Shown: piece by piece, positions 7,484 to 17,059 of the stretch
How the letters are laid out: every line of letters begins with the position of its first letter
Position numbering within the stretch: the first letter of the stretch is position 1
Origin: Sporichthya brevicatena
GTDB lineage: Bacteria; Actinomycetota; Actinomycetes; Sporichthyales; Sporichthyaceae
Reading direction: 5' to 3'
Assembly (NCBI RefSeq): GCF_039525035.1
Contig: NZ_BAAAHE010000038.1
Location: 42,398-106,397, forward strand
DNA length: 64,000 bases
Position numbers and translations under genes: made by a program
Notes under the pieces: generated by a model
Database searches by the model: none
What the model was told of the DNA's origin: nothing
Seen by the model: the letters and a program-made list of their open reading frames with translations, nothing else

Positions 7484-9157
7484 CTACGGGTGGTTCTGGA
7501 AGGCGGCGACGGCGGTCGGGAGCGTCGGGAAGAGGTGGTCGGCGCCGATGCGGTCGGTGAGGCCGGAGGCGTCGAGGTCGCGGCGGAGGTCCTGCTTCAC
7601 CTGAGCCATGGCGAGCACCACACCCTGGGCCTTGAGTTCGGTGTGCAGGCGGGCGAGCACCTCGGCGGCGGTGACGTCGATCTCGACCATCGCCTCGACG
7701 TTCAGCACGACCCAGCGCGGCGGTGGTTCGGCGCCGCGGTAGGCGTCGAGCAGACGGCGGTGGAAGTTCTCCGCGTTCGCGAAGAACAACGGTGAGTCGT
7801 AGCGGTACACGAGCAGACCGGGGACGGTCTCCGCGTCGGGGTAGTCGGCGACGTCGTGCATGCCGGCCAGGCCCGGGACGAATCCCTGCACCGCGTCGTG
7901 CGGGCGGGCCACGCGGCGGAGCAGGTCGGCCAGCGACAGGACGACGGCCGCGAGGATGCCGTCGCGGACGCCGAGGGTGAGCACGGCCGCGGTCGTCGCG
8001 AGCGCGAGCAGCAGTTCGCTGCGCCGGAAGCGGTTGAGGTAGCGGAACTCGCCGATCTCGATCAGCCGCACGGCGGCGTAGAGGACGAGCGCGCCGAGCG
8101 CCGCGACGGGGAAGTCCGCCAGCACGTCGCGCAGGAGCACGAGCGTGAGGACCACCGTGGCCGCGGCGGCCAGGGAGTGGAACTGGGTGCGGCTGCCAAC
8201 CGCGTCGCCCAGCGCGGTCCGGCTCCCGCTCGAGCTGACGGGGAACCCGCCGGCCGCGGCGGCGCCGAGGTTCGCGGCGCCGAGCGCGGTGAGCTCGCGA
8301 CCGCCGGCGATCGTCTGGTTGCGCCGGCTCGCGAAGGCCCGTGCGGTCAGGACGTTGTCGGTGAAGCCGACGACGGCCAACCCGATGGCGGGGGCGATCA
8401 GCAGACGGACGTCGTCGCCCTCGATCAGGCCGAGGTCCGGGGACGCCGGGGCGCCCGGGAGCGAGCCGACGACCGCGATCCCGTGCCGGTCCAGGTCGAA
8501 GAGCGCGACGACGGCGGTCGCGCCGAGCACGGCGACGAGCGCTCCGGGCACCTGGGGCCGCCATCGCTGCAGCGCGATCATCAGGACGAGGACCGCCGCC
8601 GCGAGGGTCAGGGTCGGGCCGTGGAAGTCGGCGCGGTGCCGCCACCAGCTGTCGAGCTGCTCGGCGATGGATTCGCCCTCGATCGGGGTGCGGGTGACGT
8701 TCTTCAGCTGACCCACCGTCATGAGGACGGCGACGCCGGCGAGGTAGCCGACCAGCACGGGCTTCGACAGCAGGTCGGCCAGGGCGCCGAGCCGGGCCGC
8801 GGAGGCGATCAGGCAGATCGTGCCGACCATCGCGGCCAGCAGGACGGCGAGGGCGGCGTAACGGTCGGGCGAGCCGGCCGCGAGGGGCCCGAGGGCGGCC
8901 GCGGTCATCAGGGCGGTCGTGGACTCCGGGCCGACCGAGAGCTGGCGCGAGCTGCCGAGCACCGCGTAGACGGTCAGCGCGGCGACAGCCGCCCACAACC
9001 CGGCCGCGGGCGGGAGGCCGGCGACCTGGGCGTACGCCATCACCTGCGGGATGAGGTACGCGGCGACGGTCACACCGGCGGGCACGTCGTGACGCAGGTC
9101 GGCACGACGGTAGCCCCGCCACCACGGCGGCGCGACACTCTCGGCGGGGCGGAACAC
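7484..9157 (-). CDS. SulP-family anion transporter with STAS domain
   Basis: A membrane permease of the SulP/SLC26 type (sulfate, bicarbonate or related anions), about 557 residues. The N-terminal part holds about ten to eleven hydrophobic segments beginning AAYLIPQVMAYAQVAGLPP, the SulP signature. The C-terminal roughly 110 residues form a cytoplasmic STAS domain (VVLNVEAMVEIDVTAAEVL). The start is uncertain: GTG 9157 (VFRPAESVAPPWW) is preferred because the DosR-like box at 9217 then lies 59 bases upstream; ATG 9208 would place the box almost on the start codon. It is convergent with the dosR-like gene. In M. tuberculosis a SulP gene (Rv1739c) also adjoins Dos-regulon genes. Substrate cannot be told from sequence. 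Confidence 0.88.
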   Translation of the reverse strand: MFRPAESVAPPWWRGYRRADLRHDVPAGVTVAAYLIPQVMAYAQVAGLPPAAGLWAAVAALTVYAVLGSSRQLSVGPESTTALMTAAALGPLAAGSPDRYAALAVLLAAMVGTICLIASAARLGALADLLSKPVLVGYLAGVAVLMTVGQLKNVTRTPIEGESIAEQLDSWWRHRADFHGPTLTLAAAVLVLMIALQRWRPQVPGALVAVLGATAVVALFDLDRHGIAVVGSLPGAPASPDLGLIEGDDVRLLIAPAIGLAVVGFTDNVLTARAFASRRNQTIAGGRELTALGAANLGAAAAGGFPVSSSGSRTALGDAVGSRTQFHSLAAAATVVLTLVLLRDVLADFPVAALGALVLYAAVRLIEIGEFRYLNRFRRSELLLALATTAAVLTLGVRDGILAAVVLSLADLLRRVARPHDAVQGFVPGLAGMHDVADYPDAETVPGLLVYRYDSPLFFANAENFHRRLLDAYRGAEPPPRWVVLNVEAMVEIDVTAAEVLARLHTELKAQGVVLAMAQVKQDLRRDLDASGLTDRIGADHLFPTLPTAVAAFQNHP

Positions 9158-9216
9158 CGGACCAGCATTCCGGATGCCGCACCCGGTTCGGCAGAGCCCG
9201 GGAGTCATACCGGGAG

Positions 9217-9230
9217 GTGACCATCGGCCC
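9217..9230 (+). promoter_or_regulatory. DosR-box-like site between SulP and tandem USP
   Basis: GTGACCATCGGCCC has the same GACC-N3-GGCCC core as the sites at 1249 and 4964. It lies in the divergent gap, 59 bases from the preferred SulP start and 81 bases from the USP start. Confidence 0.45.
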
Positions 9231-9311
9231 TGCGGATCCGGGCGGAGTGGACCTGACCTCGGGGCGGTCCCGGGAGCGACGCTGGGAGCACCTCGAACGA
9301 AGGACATGGTC

Positions 9312-10175
9312 ATGACGCTCTCGACGTCGCCCCGCGTGGTCGTCGGCTACGACGGCACTCCCACCGCCCGGGCCGCGCTGGCGGTCGCCGCCCGCGAGGC
9401 CGCCCGCCGCGGTCGGACGCTGCTGATCGTCCACGCCGAGGACGAGGGTTGGGACCTCGTCCGCAACGGCGAGCAGGGCCTGGATCCGCTCGCCGAGGCC
9501 GTGGAACTCGTCGGCACGACCCTGCCCCGCGGGCGCGTGACCGTGCTGGACCGGCTCGGCCCGGCGGCGACGGTGCTGTGCGAGCAGGCCGAGAACGCGG
9601 AGCTGCTCGTCGTCGGCCGCGGCAACGTGGGTCTGCTCGCGGTGCTGATGGGCTCGGTCGCGATCGACGTCGCGTCGAACGCGTCCTGTCCGGTGCTGGT
9701 CGTCGGCGACGGCGGATCCGCCGCCCCCGAGACCGGGCCGGTCGTCGCCGGGGTCGACCGCCACCACGCCGAGGAGGTCCTCGAAGCCGCGTTCCGGGAG
9801 GCCGAGCTCCGGGGGGCACCGCTGCTCGTCGTCCACAGCTGGAGCAGCCTGCACTGGCTCGGGCCGGACGGCCTGGTGACCTTCGACGCCGACTCCGAAC
9901 TCCTGCGCGAGCAGCACCTCGACTGGCTGCACGACCTCGTCGACCGGTACGCCGGCAAGCACCCCGACGTCGAGGTGACCCAGGCGCCGCGCGAGGGCCG
10001 CGCCGCCGATGTGCTCCTGTCCGCGAGCGGCGGTGCCGGCCTGATGATCGTCGGCACCCGCGGCCGGGGTCCGGTGAGGGGGATGCTCCTCGGCTCCGTC
10101 GGCCAGAAGCTCGTCCGCCACGCCCGCTGCCCCGTCCTGGTGGTCCGTGGCGACGACCCCGAGCGCACGACGTAG
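9312..10175 (+). CDS. Universal stress protein, two UspA domains
   Basis: A 287-residue tandem UspA protein, the architecture common in mycobacterial Dos regulons. Domain 1 opens RVVVGYDGTP and closes GRGNVGLLAVLMGSV...CPVLVVG. Domain 2 opens GPVVAGVDRHH and closes GTRGRGPVRGMLLGS...CPVLVVRG, a good nucleotide-binding motif. Start ATG 9312 (MTLSTSPR) has GAAGGAC at a proper distance; ATG 9306 is an in-frame alternative. It is followed nine bases later by another USP gene, so the two probably share a transcript from the box-bearing region upstream. Confidence 0.9.
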   Translation: MTLSTSPRVVVGYDGTPTARAALAVAAREAARRGRTLLIVHAEDEGWDLVRNGEQGLDPLAEAVELVGTTLPRGRVTVLDRLGPAATVLCEQAENAELLVVGRGNVGLLAVLMGSVAIDVASNASCPVLVVGDGGSAAPETGPVVAGVDRHHAEEVLEAAFREAELRGAPLLVVHSWSSLHWLGPDGLVTFDADSELLREQHLDWLHDLVDRYAGKHPDVEVTQAPREGRAADVLLSASGGAGLMIVGTRGRGPVRGMLLGSVGQKLVRHARCPVLVVRGDDPERTT

Positions 10176-10184
10176 GAGCCGGCG

Positions 10185-10744
10185 ATGGAGACGAATCGGA
10201 CCGTCGTGGTCGGACTGGACGACAGCCCCAACGCCGCGCACGCGTTGCGCTGGGCCGCCCATGAGGCGAGGGCGCGGGGCTGGGCGCTGCGCCTGGTCCA
10301 CGGCCTGCCCGCGCCGGCGGCCGGCGCCGACGACGTGGCCGGGAAGACCGCCCGCGCCGCCGGTGAGGCGATGCTCGCCGAGGCCGCGGCCCGGGCCCGT
10401 CGGACCGGGGTCGCGGCCTCGGCTGGACCGTCGTCGACCGGCCCGCGGCGGCGACCCTCGTCGAGCACTCCGAGGACGCCGCCCTGCTCGTGGTGGGTGC
10501 CCGGGACGGGGGAGCACGACTGGGACGCGGCAGCGACTCCGTCGGCGCGCACGTCAGCCGGTTCGCCCGGTGCCCGGTCGTGGTCGTCCCGCCGGATGCG
10601 CCGGTCGGCTCCGGCACCGCGGAGGAGGACCTGCTCGTCGTCCCGGCGCCGGACCCCGGCGCGGACCTGAGCAGCGCCGAACTGGTCGAGCTGACGACGC
10701 TGCGGCATGCGCACTGCCCGGTCGTGTTCGTCCGGGCGCAGTAG
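10185..10744 (+). pseudogene. Universal stress protein, frameshifted
   Basis: Begins METNRTVVVGLDDSPNAAH, a clear UspA N-terminus, with GGAG before ATG 10185. After ...ARRTGVA (about 10410) the frame loses homology. The expected continuation GWTVVDRPAAATLVEHSEDA then LLVVGARDGG appears in the -1 frame and runs to the stop at 10744. The span is 560 bases, one short of a multiple of three, so one base is apparently missing between about 10410 and 10425. The repaired product would be about 186 residues: one degenerate UspA domain plus a short second C-terminal strand-loop ending CPVVFVRAQ. It may be a sequencing error or a real inactivation. The gene abuts the convergent USP gene with no gap. 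Confidence 0.75.
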
Positions 10745-11644
10745 TCAGGCGGGCGCGCCGGTGCCCGCGGGCACGACGAGCACCGGTCGGTGCGCGTGAT
10801 GCAGCGTCGCCATGGCGACGCTGCCGAGGAGCAACTCCCGCACGGTGCTCCGGCCCCGCGAGCCGACCACGACGACGCCGGCACGCAGTTCCTGGGCGCT
10901 CTCCCGCAACTCGCCGGCGATCCCGCGGGCGAGCGGTGGCTGACGCGCCGGGCGCCGCAGCCGGGCGACCTCGCGGTCGGGGAGCGTGGCGGTGTCGAGG
11001 TCCGTGGCCTCTTCGTCGGACCCGACGGCCGCGACCACGACCTCCCGGTCCGGGAACAGGTCCGCGGCCGTCCGCAGCGCCGCGCGAGCGCCGTGCGACC
11101 CGTCCCAGCCGACGACGACGGGGCCACGCGCGACCGCTTCGTACTCCGCGCTCAGCAGGGGTTGCGGCACGACCAGTACCGGCGCCGGGCTGTGGTGCAC
11201 GACGAGGTCGGAGACGCTGCCGAGTGCCGCCGGGGCGCCGGCGAGGCCGCGGGACCCGGTCACCACGAGGTGGGCGCCGAGTTCCTCGACGACCGACGCG
11301 AGGGCGATCCCCTCACCCCCGAACGTGCGCTGCCGGACGGTGCCGGCCCGCCAGCCGACGGCCTGGGCGAGGGCGGCCCCGGTCCGGGTGACGAGCCCGG
11401 CCTGGTGCGCGCCCTCCCGCTCGATCGCGTCGGCGAACTCCGTCACCGACGACACCTGCCGGCTCAGGTGCTGCCGGGCACCCGGGTCCAGGGGAGGGGC
11501 GGTCCACAGGTAGGTGACGGCGGCCTGCGCGGTGGGGACCAGCTTGGCGGCGACGTCGATGGCGGCGTTCGCGCCGAGCGACCCGTCGTATGCGACCACG
11601 ACGCGGGCCCCGGCCTGCGTGTCCCACGTGAACCCGTCGATCAT
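10745..11644 (-). CDS. Universal stress protein, two UspA domains
   Basis: A 299-residue tandem UspA protein. Domain 1 begins ARVVVAYDGSLGANAA and contains GSRGLAGAPAALGSVSDLV. Domain 2 begins GPVVVGWDGSHGARAA and ends GSRGRSTVRELLLGSV...HRPVLVVPAG, which fits the ATP-binding motif. It starts at ATG 11644 and is the fourth USP gene within 9 kb. It is divergent from the PAS gene across a 98-base gap in which I see no DosR-like box, so its control may differ from the others. Confidence 0.9.
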   Translation of the reverse strand: MIDGFTWDTQAGARVVVAYDGSLGANAAIDVAAKLVPTAQAAVTYLWTAPPLDPGARQHLSRQVSSVTEFADAIEREGAHQAGLVTRTGAALAQAVGWRAGTVRQRTFGGEGIALASVVEELGAHLVVTGSRGLAGAPAALGSVSDLVVHHSPAPVLVVPQPLLSAEYEAVARGPVVVGWDGSHGARAALRTAADLFPDREVVVAAVGSDEEATDLDTATLPDREVARLRRPARQPPLARGIAGELRESAQELRAGVVVVGSRGRSTVRELLLGSVAMATLHHAHRPVLVVPAGTGAPA

Positions 11645-11742
11645 CCGCTGCTCCCACGTCCGTCGGCGGGCCGAGTCTAGGGCTCAGCTCCCGTGATCAG
11701 CGGCCGATAGGGATCGCGGAACCGCCGTCCCCAGGGGAAGAG

Positions 11743-12294
11743 ATGCGCACTGCGATCACACCAACCGGTCAGGAACGCACCTTCGACGACGACGAGATCA
11801 TCGTCAGCAAGACCGACCCCCAGGGTCGGATCATGTACGTCAACGACGTCTTCCTGCGGGTCTCGGCCTTCGCGGAGGACGAGCTGATCGGGCAGCCGCA
11901 CAACATCATTCGGCACCCGGACATGCCGCGGTCGGTGTTCCGGCTCCTGTGGGAGACGCTCGGGTCCGGGCGTGAGCTGTTCGCCTACATCGTCAACCTC
12001 GCGGCCGACGGCGCGCACTACTGGGTGCTCGCGCACGTCACGCCGACCTTCGACGGCCGCGGGCAGATCGTCGGGTTCCACTCGAACCGGCGCACCGCGG
12101 CCCCGAGCGCGCTGGCGCAGGTCGAGCCTGTGTACGCCGAGCTGCTGCGCGAGGAGCGCCGGCACACGAGCGCCCCGGCGGCCGCCGCGGCGGGCGCGCG
12201 CCTGTTCGCCGACAAGCTGGCCGAGCAGGGACTGAGTTACGACGAGTGGGTCTGGTCCCTCGACACCGAGCGCCTGACGGGAGCCGCCCGATGA
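11743..12294 (+). CDS. Aer-like PAS domain protein
   Basis: A 183-residue soluble protein. Residues about 15-125 form a PAS domain of the Aer type, with YVNDVFLRVSAFAEDELIGQ, then QPHNIIRHPDMPRSVF and HYWVLAHVTPTFD. In Aer this domain binds FAD and reports redox or energy state to a chemoreceptor signalling domain. Here the signalling domain is a separate gene that starts within the stop codon (ATGA overlap at 12291). The C-terminal tail is Ala-rich and helical. The ligand is not visible from sequence; FAD is likely by family. Confidence 0.85.
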   Translation: MRTAITPTGQERTFDDDEIIVSKTDPQGRIMYVNDVFLRVSAFAEDELIGQPHNIIRHPDMPRSVFRLLWETLGSGRELFAYIVNLAADGAHYWVLAHVTPTFDGRGQIVGFHSNRRTAAPSALAQVEPVYAELLREERRHTSAPAAAAAGARLFADKLAEQGLSYDEWVWSLDTERLTGAAR

Positions 12295-13544
12295 GCACGA
12301 CCGCGACCACCGCTGCGACCGCCGCGCTGCCCACGCAGACCGGTCCGGCCGAGGCCCCCGACCGGCTCGCGGAGCTGGAGGCCGAGCTCGCGCAGTACCG
12401 CAACGCGGTGCGCGCCGTCGCCGACGTCTGCCGGTCGGCCGCCGCCGGTGACCTCGAGCCTCGCGTGCCGAGCCTCGGTGAGCAGGACGACCTGGTGACG
12501 GTCCGTCAGGCTCTGAACCACATGCTCGACCTGACCGACGCGTTCGTCCGTGAGGCGGGGGCCTCTCTGGAGTACGCGTCGGACAAGCGCTTCTTCCGGC
12601 GCTTCCTCGTCCGCGGCATGCGGGGCTCGTTCCGCGCCGGGGCCGAGACGATCAACCGGGCGACGTCCGAGATGGCCGGCGCCGAGGAGCGCATCGCCGC
12701 GGCCGAGACCCAACGTCGGCAGATCGCCACCGACTTCGAGACCGCGATCCTCGGGGTGGCCGAGTCCGTCGCGGCCGCCGCGGCGGAGCTCGAGTCCACC
12801 GCGCGTGGCCTGGCCGGGACGGCGGAGTCCACCGCGACCCGCGCCGACCGCGTCGCGGCCGGTTCGGTCGAGGCCTCGCAGGCCGTCACGTCGGTCGCCG
12901 CCGGCGTCGAGGAGATGGTCGCGACCGTCGGCGAGATCGAGAAGCAGGCCAACCGGTCCAAGGCCGCCAGCGACGTCGCCGTCGCCGACGCCGAGCGTGC
13001 GGACGAGACCGTGCGCAGCCTCGCCCTGGCCTCGCGCGAGATCGAGACCGTCGTGTCCGTCATCAACCACGTCGCGAGCCAGACCCGGCTGCTCGCCCTC
13101 AACGCCACCATCGAGGCGGCGCGCGCCGGCGAGGCGGGCAAGGGCTTCGCGGTCGTCGCGAACGAGGTCAAGGAACTCGCCGCCCGCACCGGGGAGGCGA
13201 CGAGCCAGATCGCTGCGCAGGTCGAGCAGATCCAGGCGACGACCGAGCGCACCGTGACCGCGATCGCGGGCATCACCAACGCGATGCGCGACATGGGTTC
13301 CAGCGTCGCCGCGATCGCGGGTGCGGTCGGGGAGCAGGAGCAGGCCACCGCGGAGATCAGCCGCAACACCCAGGCCGCGGCGGCGGTGACCGAGACCCTC
13401 TCCGTCGACGTCACCGAGATCACGACCAGCACCCGCGAGACGAGCGTCGCCTGCAGCGACCTCACCACCGCGGCCCTGGAGCTCTCGAAGCTGTCCTCGA
13501 CGCTGCGGGCGGAGATCGACCGGTTCCTCGCTCAGCTGGCCTGA
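12291..13544 (+). CDS. Soluble methyl-accepting chemotaxis protein
   Basis: A 417-residue chemoreceptor with no transmembrane segment. The N-terminal roughly 130 residues are helical and Ala-rich with a possible HAMP-like stretch. The MCP signalling hairpin follows, with the conserved tip ETVVSVINHVASQTRLLALN, then ATIEAARAGEAGKGFAVVANEVKELA. It signals to CheA/CheW, which are not in this window. Start ATG 12291 overlaps the PAS gene stop and has GGGAG upstream, so the two are coupled and probably form a split Aer-type energy sensor. The presence of a receptor suggests a motile life stage. Confidence 0.93.
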   Translation: MSTTATTAATAALPTQTGPAEAPDRLAELEAELAQYRNAVRAVADVCRSAAAGDLEPRVPSLGEQDDLVTVRQALNHMLDLTDAFVREAGASLEYASDKRFFRRFLVRGMRGSFRAGAETINRATSEMAGAEERIAAAETQRRQIATDFETAILGVAESVAAAAAELESTARGLAGTAESTATRADRVAAGSVEASQAVTSVAAGVEEMVATVGEIEKQANRSKAASDVAVADAERADETVRSLALASREIETVVSVINHVASQTRLLALNATIEAARAGEAGKGFAVVANEVKELAARTGEATSQIAAQVEQIQATTERTVTAIAGITNAMRDMGSSVAAIAGAVGEQEQATAEISRNTQAAAAVTETLSVDVTEITTSTRETSVACSDLTTAALELSKLSSTLRAEIDRFLAQLA

Positions 13545-13573
13545 ACTGTTCGGCATGATCGATCCGGGGCAGG

Positions 13574-15952
13574 ATGCTCCTCGTGGCAACGTCAACGGTG
13601 AGCGAAGAGGACCTGGCCCGGATCGACGCCTACTGGCGGGCGGCGAACTACTTGTCGGTGGGGCAGATCTACCTGCTCGACAACCCGCTGCTGCGGGAAC
13701 CCCTGGCGCCCGAGCACGTCAAGCCACGGCTGCTCGGGCACTGGGGGACGACCCCAGGCCTGAACCTGCTCTACGCGCACCTGAACCGGGTGATCCGCGA
13801 GCGGGACCTCGACGCGATCTTCGTGACCGGTCCCGGGCACGGCGGACCGGCTCTGGTGGCCAACGCCTACCTCGAGGGCACGTACTCCGAGGTGTACCCC
13901 GCGGTCGGGCAGGACGTCGACGGCCTGCGCCGGCTGTTCCGTCAGTTCTCCTTCCCCGGCGGCATTCCGAGCCACGTCGCGCCTGAGGTGCCCGGCTCGA
14001 TCCACGAGGGTGGGGAACTCGGGTACGCCCTCGTCCACGCCTTCGGTGCCGCGTTCGACAACCCGGACCTGCTCGTCGCCTGCGTCGTCGGTGACGGTGA
14101 GGCGGAGACCGGCCCGCTCGCCGCGAGCTGGCACTCGAACAAGTTCCTCAACCCGGCGCGCGACGGCGCCGTGCTGCCGATCCTGCACCTGAACGGGTAC
14201 AAGATCGCCGCCCCGACCGTGCTCGCCCGGCTGCCCGAGGAAGAGCTCGAGGCGTTGTTCGTCGGCCACGGCTACCGGCCCTACGTCGTCGCCGGCGACG
14301 ACCCGGCGACGGTGCACCGCGAGCTCGCGCTGACGCTGGAGACGGTGTGCGACGAGATCGCCGAGATCCAGCGCCGGGCCCGCACGGGCGGCGACCGTAC
14401 CCGGCCGCGGTGGCCGATGGTCATTCTCCGGACGCCGAAGGGCTGGACCGGCCCGAGTGAGGTCGACGGCCGTCAGGTCGAGGGCACGTGGCGCTCGCAC
14501 CAGGTGCCGCTGGCCGAGACGCGCTCCGACGAGAACCACCGCGCCCAGCTGGAGCAGTGGCTGCGCTCGTACCGGCCCGAGGAACTCTTCGACGAGACCG
14601 GGGCCCTGCGCCCGGAGCTGCGCGCCGTCGCCCCGTCGGGGACGCGGCGGATGAGCGCCAACCCCGTCGCCAACGGCGGCGTGCTCCTCAAGGACCTGGC
14701 GATCCCGGACTTCCGTTCCTACGCGGTCAAGGTCGCGGCGCCGGGGGAGTCGTTCAGCGAGCCGACCCGCGTGCTCGGCGGACTGATCCGCGACGTGATG
14801 GCCGCGAACCCGACGAACTTCCGGATGACCAGCCCGGACGAGACCGCGTCGAACCGCCTGGCCGCGGCCTTCGAGGTCACCGACCGCACCTGGCTCGCGG
14901 AGACCGTCGACGGGGACGACCACCTCTCGCCCGACGGCCGGGTGATGGAGGTGCTCTCGGAGCACCTGTGCCAGGGCTGGCTCGAGGGCTACCTGCTGAC
15001 CGGCCGGCACGGCCTGTTCAACTGCTACGAGGCCTTCATCCACATCGTCGACTCGATGTTCAACCAGCACGCGAAGTGGCTGAAGGTGACCCGGGACATC
15101 CCGTGGCGGGCACCGATCGCGTCGCTGAACTACCTGCTCTCCAGCCACGTCTGGCGGCAGGACCACAACGGCTTCTCCCACCAGGACCCGGGCTTCATCG
15201 ACCACGTCGTGAACAAGAAGGCCGACGTCATCCGCGTGTACCTGCCGCCGGACGCGAACTGCCTGCTCTCGGTGATGGATCACTGTCTGCGCAGCCGGAA
15301 CTACGTGAACGTCGTGGTGTCCGGCAAGCAGCCGACGCCCGACTGGCTCGACATGGAGTCGGCGATCGAGCACTGCACCCGGGGCATCGGGGTGTGGGAC
15401 TGGGCGAGCGTGGGCGCCGACGACCCCGAGGTCGTGCTCGGCTGCGCCGGTGACGTGCCGACGCTCGAGGTGGTCGCGGCCGCGGCTCTGCTGGGCCGGC
15501 ACCTGCCGGACCTGCGGGTGCGGGTGGTCAACGTCGTCGACCTGATGCGGCTGCAGGACGAGCACTCCCACCCGCACGGGCTGTCGTCCCGGGACTTCGA
15601 CGCGCTGTTCACCACCGACAAGCCGGTCATCTTCGCCTACCACGGCTACCCGTGGCTGATTCACCGGCTGACGTACCGTCAGACCAACCACGACAACTTC
15701 CACGTCCGCGGCTACATCGAGGAGGGCACCACCACGACGCCGTTCGACATGGTGATGCTGAACAACCTCGACCGGTTCCAGCTCGTCGTCGACGTTCTCG
15801 ACCGGGTGCCGCGCCTGGCGGAGAGCGCCGGCGTGCTGCGTCAGCGCATGCTCGACGAGCGGATTCGCCACCGCGCCTGGACACGGGACCACGGCGAGGA
15901 CCTCCCGGACGTGCGCAGCTGGCAGGTCCCGGACGACGACGCCACCTCGTGA
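13574..15952 (+). CDS. xfp: Xylulose-5-phosphate/fructose-6-phosphate phosphoketolase
   Basis: A 792-residue thiamine-diphosphate enzyme that splits xylulose 5-phosphate or fructose 6-phosphate with phosphate into acetyl phosphate and an aldose phosphate. It contains [18 protein letters not shown], the GHWGTTPG motif, the TPP/Mg site [20 protein letters not shown], and the family C-terminal [16 protein letters not shown] region. Length is normal for the family. GTG 13583 is an alternative start with AGGA at better spacing. It is coupled to acetate kinase by a GTGA overlap, giving an acetyl-phosphate to acetate plus ATP route that could yield ATP when respiration is limited. Confidence 0.97.
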   Translation: MLLVATSTVSEEDLARIDAYWRAANYLSVGQIYLLDNPLLREPLAPEHVKPRLLGHWGTTPGLNLLYAHLNRVIRERDLDAIFVTGPGHGGPALVANAYLEGTYSEVYPAVGQDVDGLRRLFRQFSFPGGIPSHVAPEVPGSIHEGGELGYALVHAFGAAFDNPDLLVACVVGDGEAETGPLAASWHSNKFLNPARDGAVLPILHLNGYKIAAPTVLARLPEEELEALFVGHGYRPYVVAGDDPATVHRELALTLETVCDEIAEIQRRARTGGDRTRPRWPMVILRTPKGWTGPSEVDGRQVEGTWRSHQVPLAETRSDENHRAQLEQWLRSYRPEELFDETGALRPELRAVAPSGTRRMSANPVANGGVLLKDLAIPDFRSYAVKVAAPGESFSEPTRVLGGLIRDVMAANPTNFRMTSPDETASNRLAAAFEVTDRTWLAETVDGDDHLSPDGRVMEVLSEHLCQGWLEGYLLTGRHGLFNCYEAFIHIVDSMFNQHAKWLKVTRDIPWRAPIASLNYLLSSHVWRQDHNGFSHQDPGFIDHVVNKKADVIRVYLPPDANCLLSVMDHCLRSRNYVNVVVSGKQPTPDWLDMESAIEHCTRGIGVWDWASVGADDPEVVLGCAGDVPTLEVVAAAALLGRHLPDLRVRVVNVVDLMRLQDEHSHPHGLSSRDFDALFTTDKPVIFAYHGYPWLIHRLTYRQTNHDNFHVRGYIEEGTTTTPFDMVMLNNLDRFQLVVDVLDRVPRLAESAGVLRQRMLDERIRHRAWTRDHGEDLPDVRSWQVPDDDATS

Positions 15953-17043
15953 CCGCACGGGTCCTCGTCGTCAATCCCGGCTCGTCCAGCCTGAAACTCC
16001 GGGTGCTGGCCGGGGCCGACGTCGTGGCCACCGCGGATCTGGGGGCTATCGGCGACCTCGACGCCGACGTCCTGCGCGGCCTTGCGGCGGGCGGAGAGAT
16101 CGACGCCGTCGGGGTCCGGGTGGTCCACGGCGGTGAGCGGTACGTCCAGCCGACGGTGGTGGACGCACAGGTCGAAGCGGGCCTGGCGGAGCTGACCAGC
16201 CTGGCGCCGCTGCACCAGCCGCAGTCGCTGGCGGCGATCGCGATCGTCCGGCAGCTGCTACCCGCCACCCCGATGGTCGCCTGCTTCGACACCGCGTTCC
16301 ACGCGACGATGCCGGCCGCGGCGTCGGTGTACCCGATCCCGCCCGAGTGGCGGGAGAAGTGGGGGCTGCGCCGCTACGGCTTCCACGGCCTGTCGTTCAC
16401 CTACGCCGCGGAGTCGGCGCCGCGGGTGGCGGGCCGGTCGCCGGGGGACTGCCGCAGCGTGATCTGCCACCTCGGCGCAGGTGCCTCGCTCTGTGCGGTG
16501 CGGGACGGGCGCTCCATCGACACCACGATGGGCTTCACCCCGCTCGACGGCCTGGTGATGGCGACGCGGTGCGGGGCGCTCGATCCGGGGCTGCTGCTCT
16601 GGCTCCAGGAGAGCGGTCACCTGACGGAGCGTGAGATCGCTGGGGCCCTGGAGCACCGGTCGGGGCTGGTCGCCCTCGCGGGCACCACGGACCTGCGCGA
16701 GATCTTCGCCGGCGAGGCCGCGGGCGACGAGCGGTGCCGCGTCGCGCTCGAGGTCTACATCCATCGCCTCGTCGGCGGCATCGCGGAGATGGCCGCCGCT
16801 CTCGGCGGGCTGGACGTCCTCGCGTTCACCGCCGGGGTGGGGGAGAACAGCGTCGACCTGCGCGCCCGCGTCGCGGAGCGCCTCGCGTTCCTCGGCGTCG
16901 CCCTCGATCCCGGCCGGAACGCCGACGCCCGCGGGGACGTCGACATCTCGGCCGACGAGGCGGCGGTGCGGACCGTCGTCGTCCGGGCCCGTGAGGACCT
17001 CGTGATCGCCGCGGGCGTCCGCGCGGCGCTGGGGCTCGGCTGA
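15949..17043 (+). CDS. ackA: Acetate kinase
   Basis: Converts acetyl phosphate and ADP to acetate and ATP. The 364-residue product starts at GTG 15949 inside the xfp stop ([19 protein letters not shown]). It keeps the family motifs [44 protein letters not shown] and FTAGVGENS. It is somewhat shorter than the roughly 400-residue enterobacterial enzyme, mainly through a short N-terminal insertion region. The overlap with xfp indicates translational coupling; no phosphotransacetylase gene is nearby, so acetyl phosphate probably comes from Xfp. The end is convergent with the CoA-transferase gene 16 bases away. Confidence 0.96.
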   Translation: MTARVLVVNPGSSSLKLRVLAGADVVATADLGAIGDLDADVLRGLAAGGEIDAVGVRVVHGGERYVQPTVVDAQVEAGLAELTSLAPLHQPQSLAAIAIVRQLLPATPMVACFDTAFHATMPAAASVYPIPPEWREKWGLRRYGFHGLSFTYAAESAPRVAGRSPGDCRSVICHLGAGASLCAVRDGRSIDTTMGFTPLDGLVMATRCGALDPGLLLWLQESGHLTEREIAGALEHRSGLVALAGTTDLREIFAGEAAGDERCRVALEVYIHRLVGGIAEMAAALGGLDVLAFTAGVGENSVDLRARVAERLAFLGVALDPGRNADARGDVDISADEAAVRTVVVRAREDLVIAAGVRAALGLG

Positions 17044-17059
17044 CCGGGTCCGCGCCGGG

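Noticed and set aside
7119..10517. Minus-strand open frame of 1132 codons across several genes
   Set aside because: It changes from one gene's shadow to another's and matches no family; SulP lies in a different frame on that strand.
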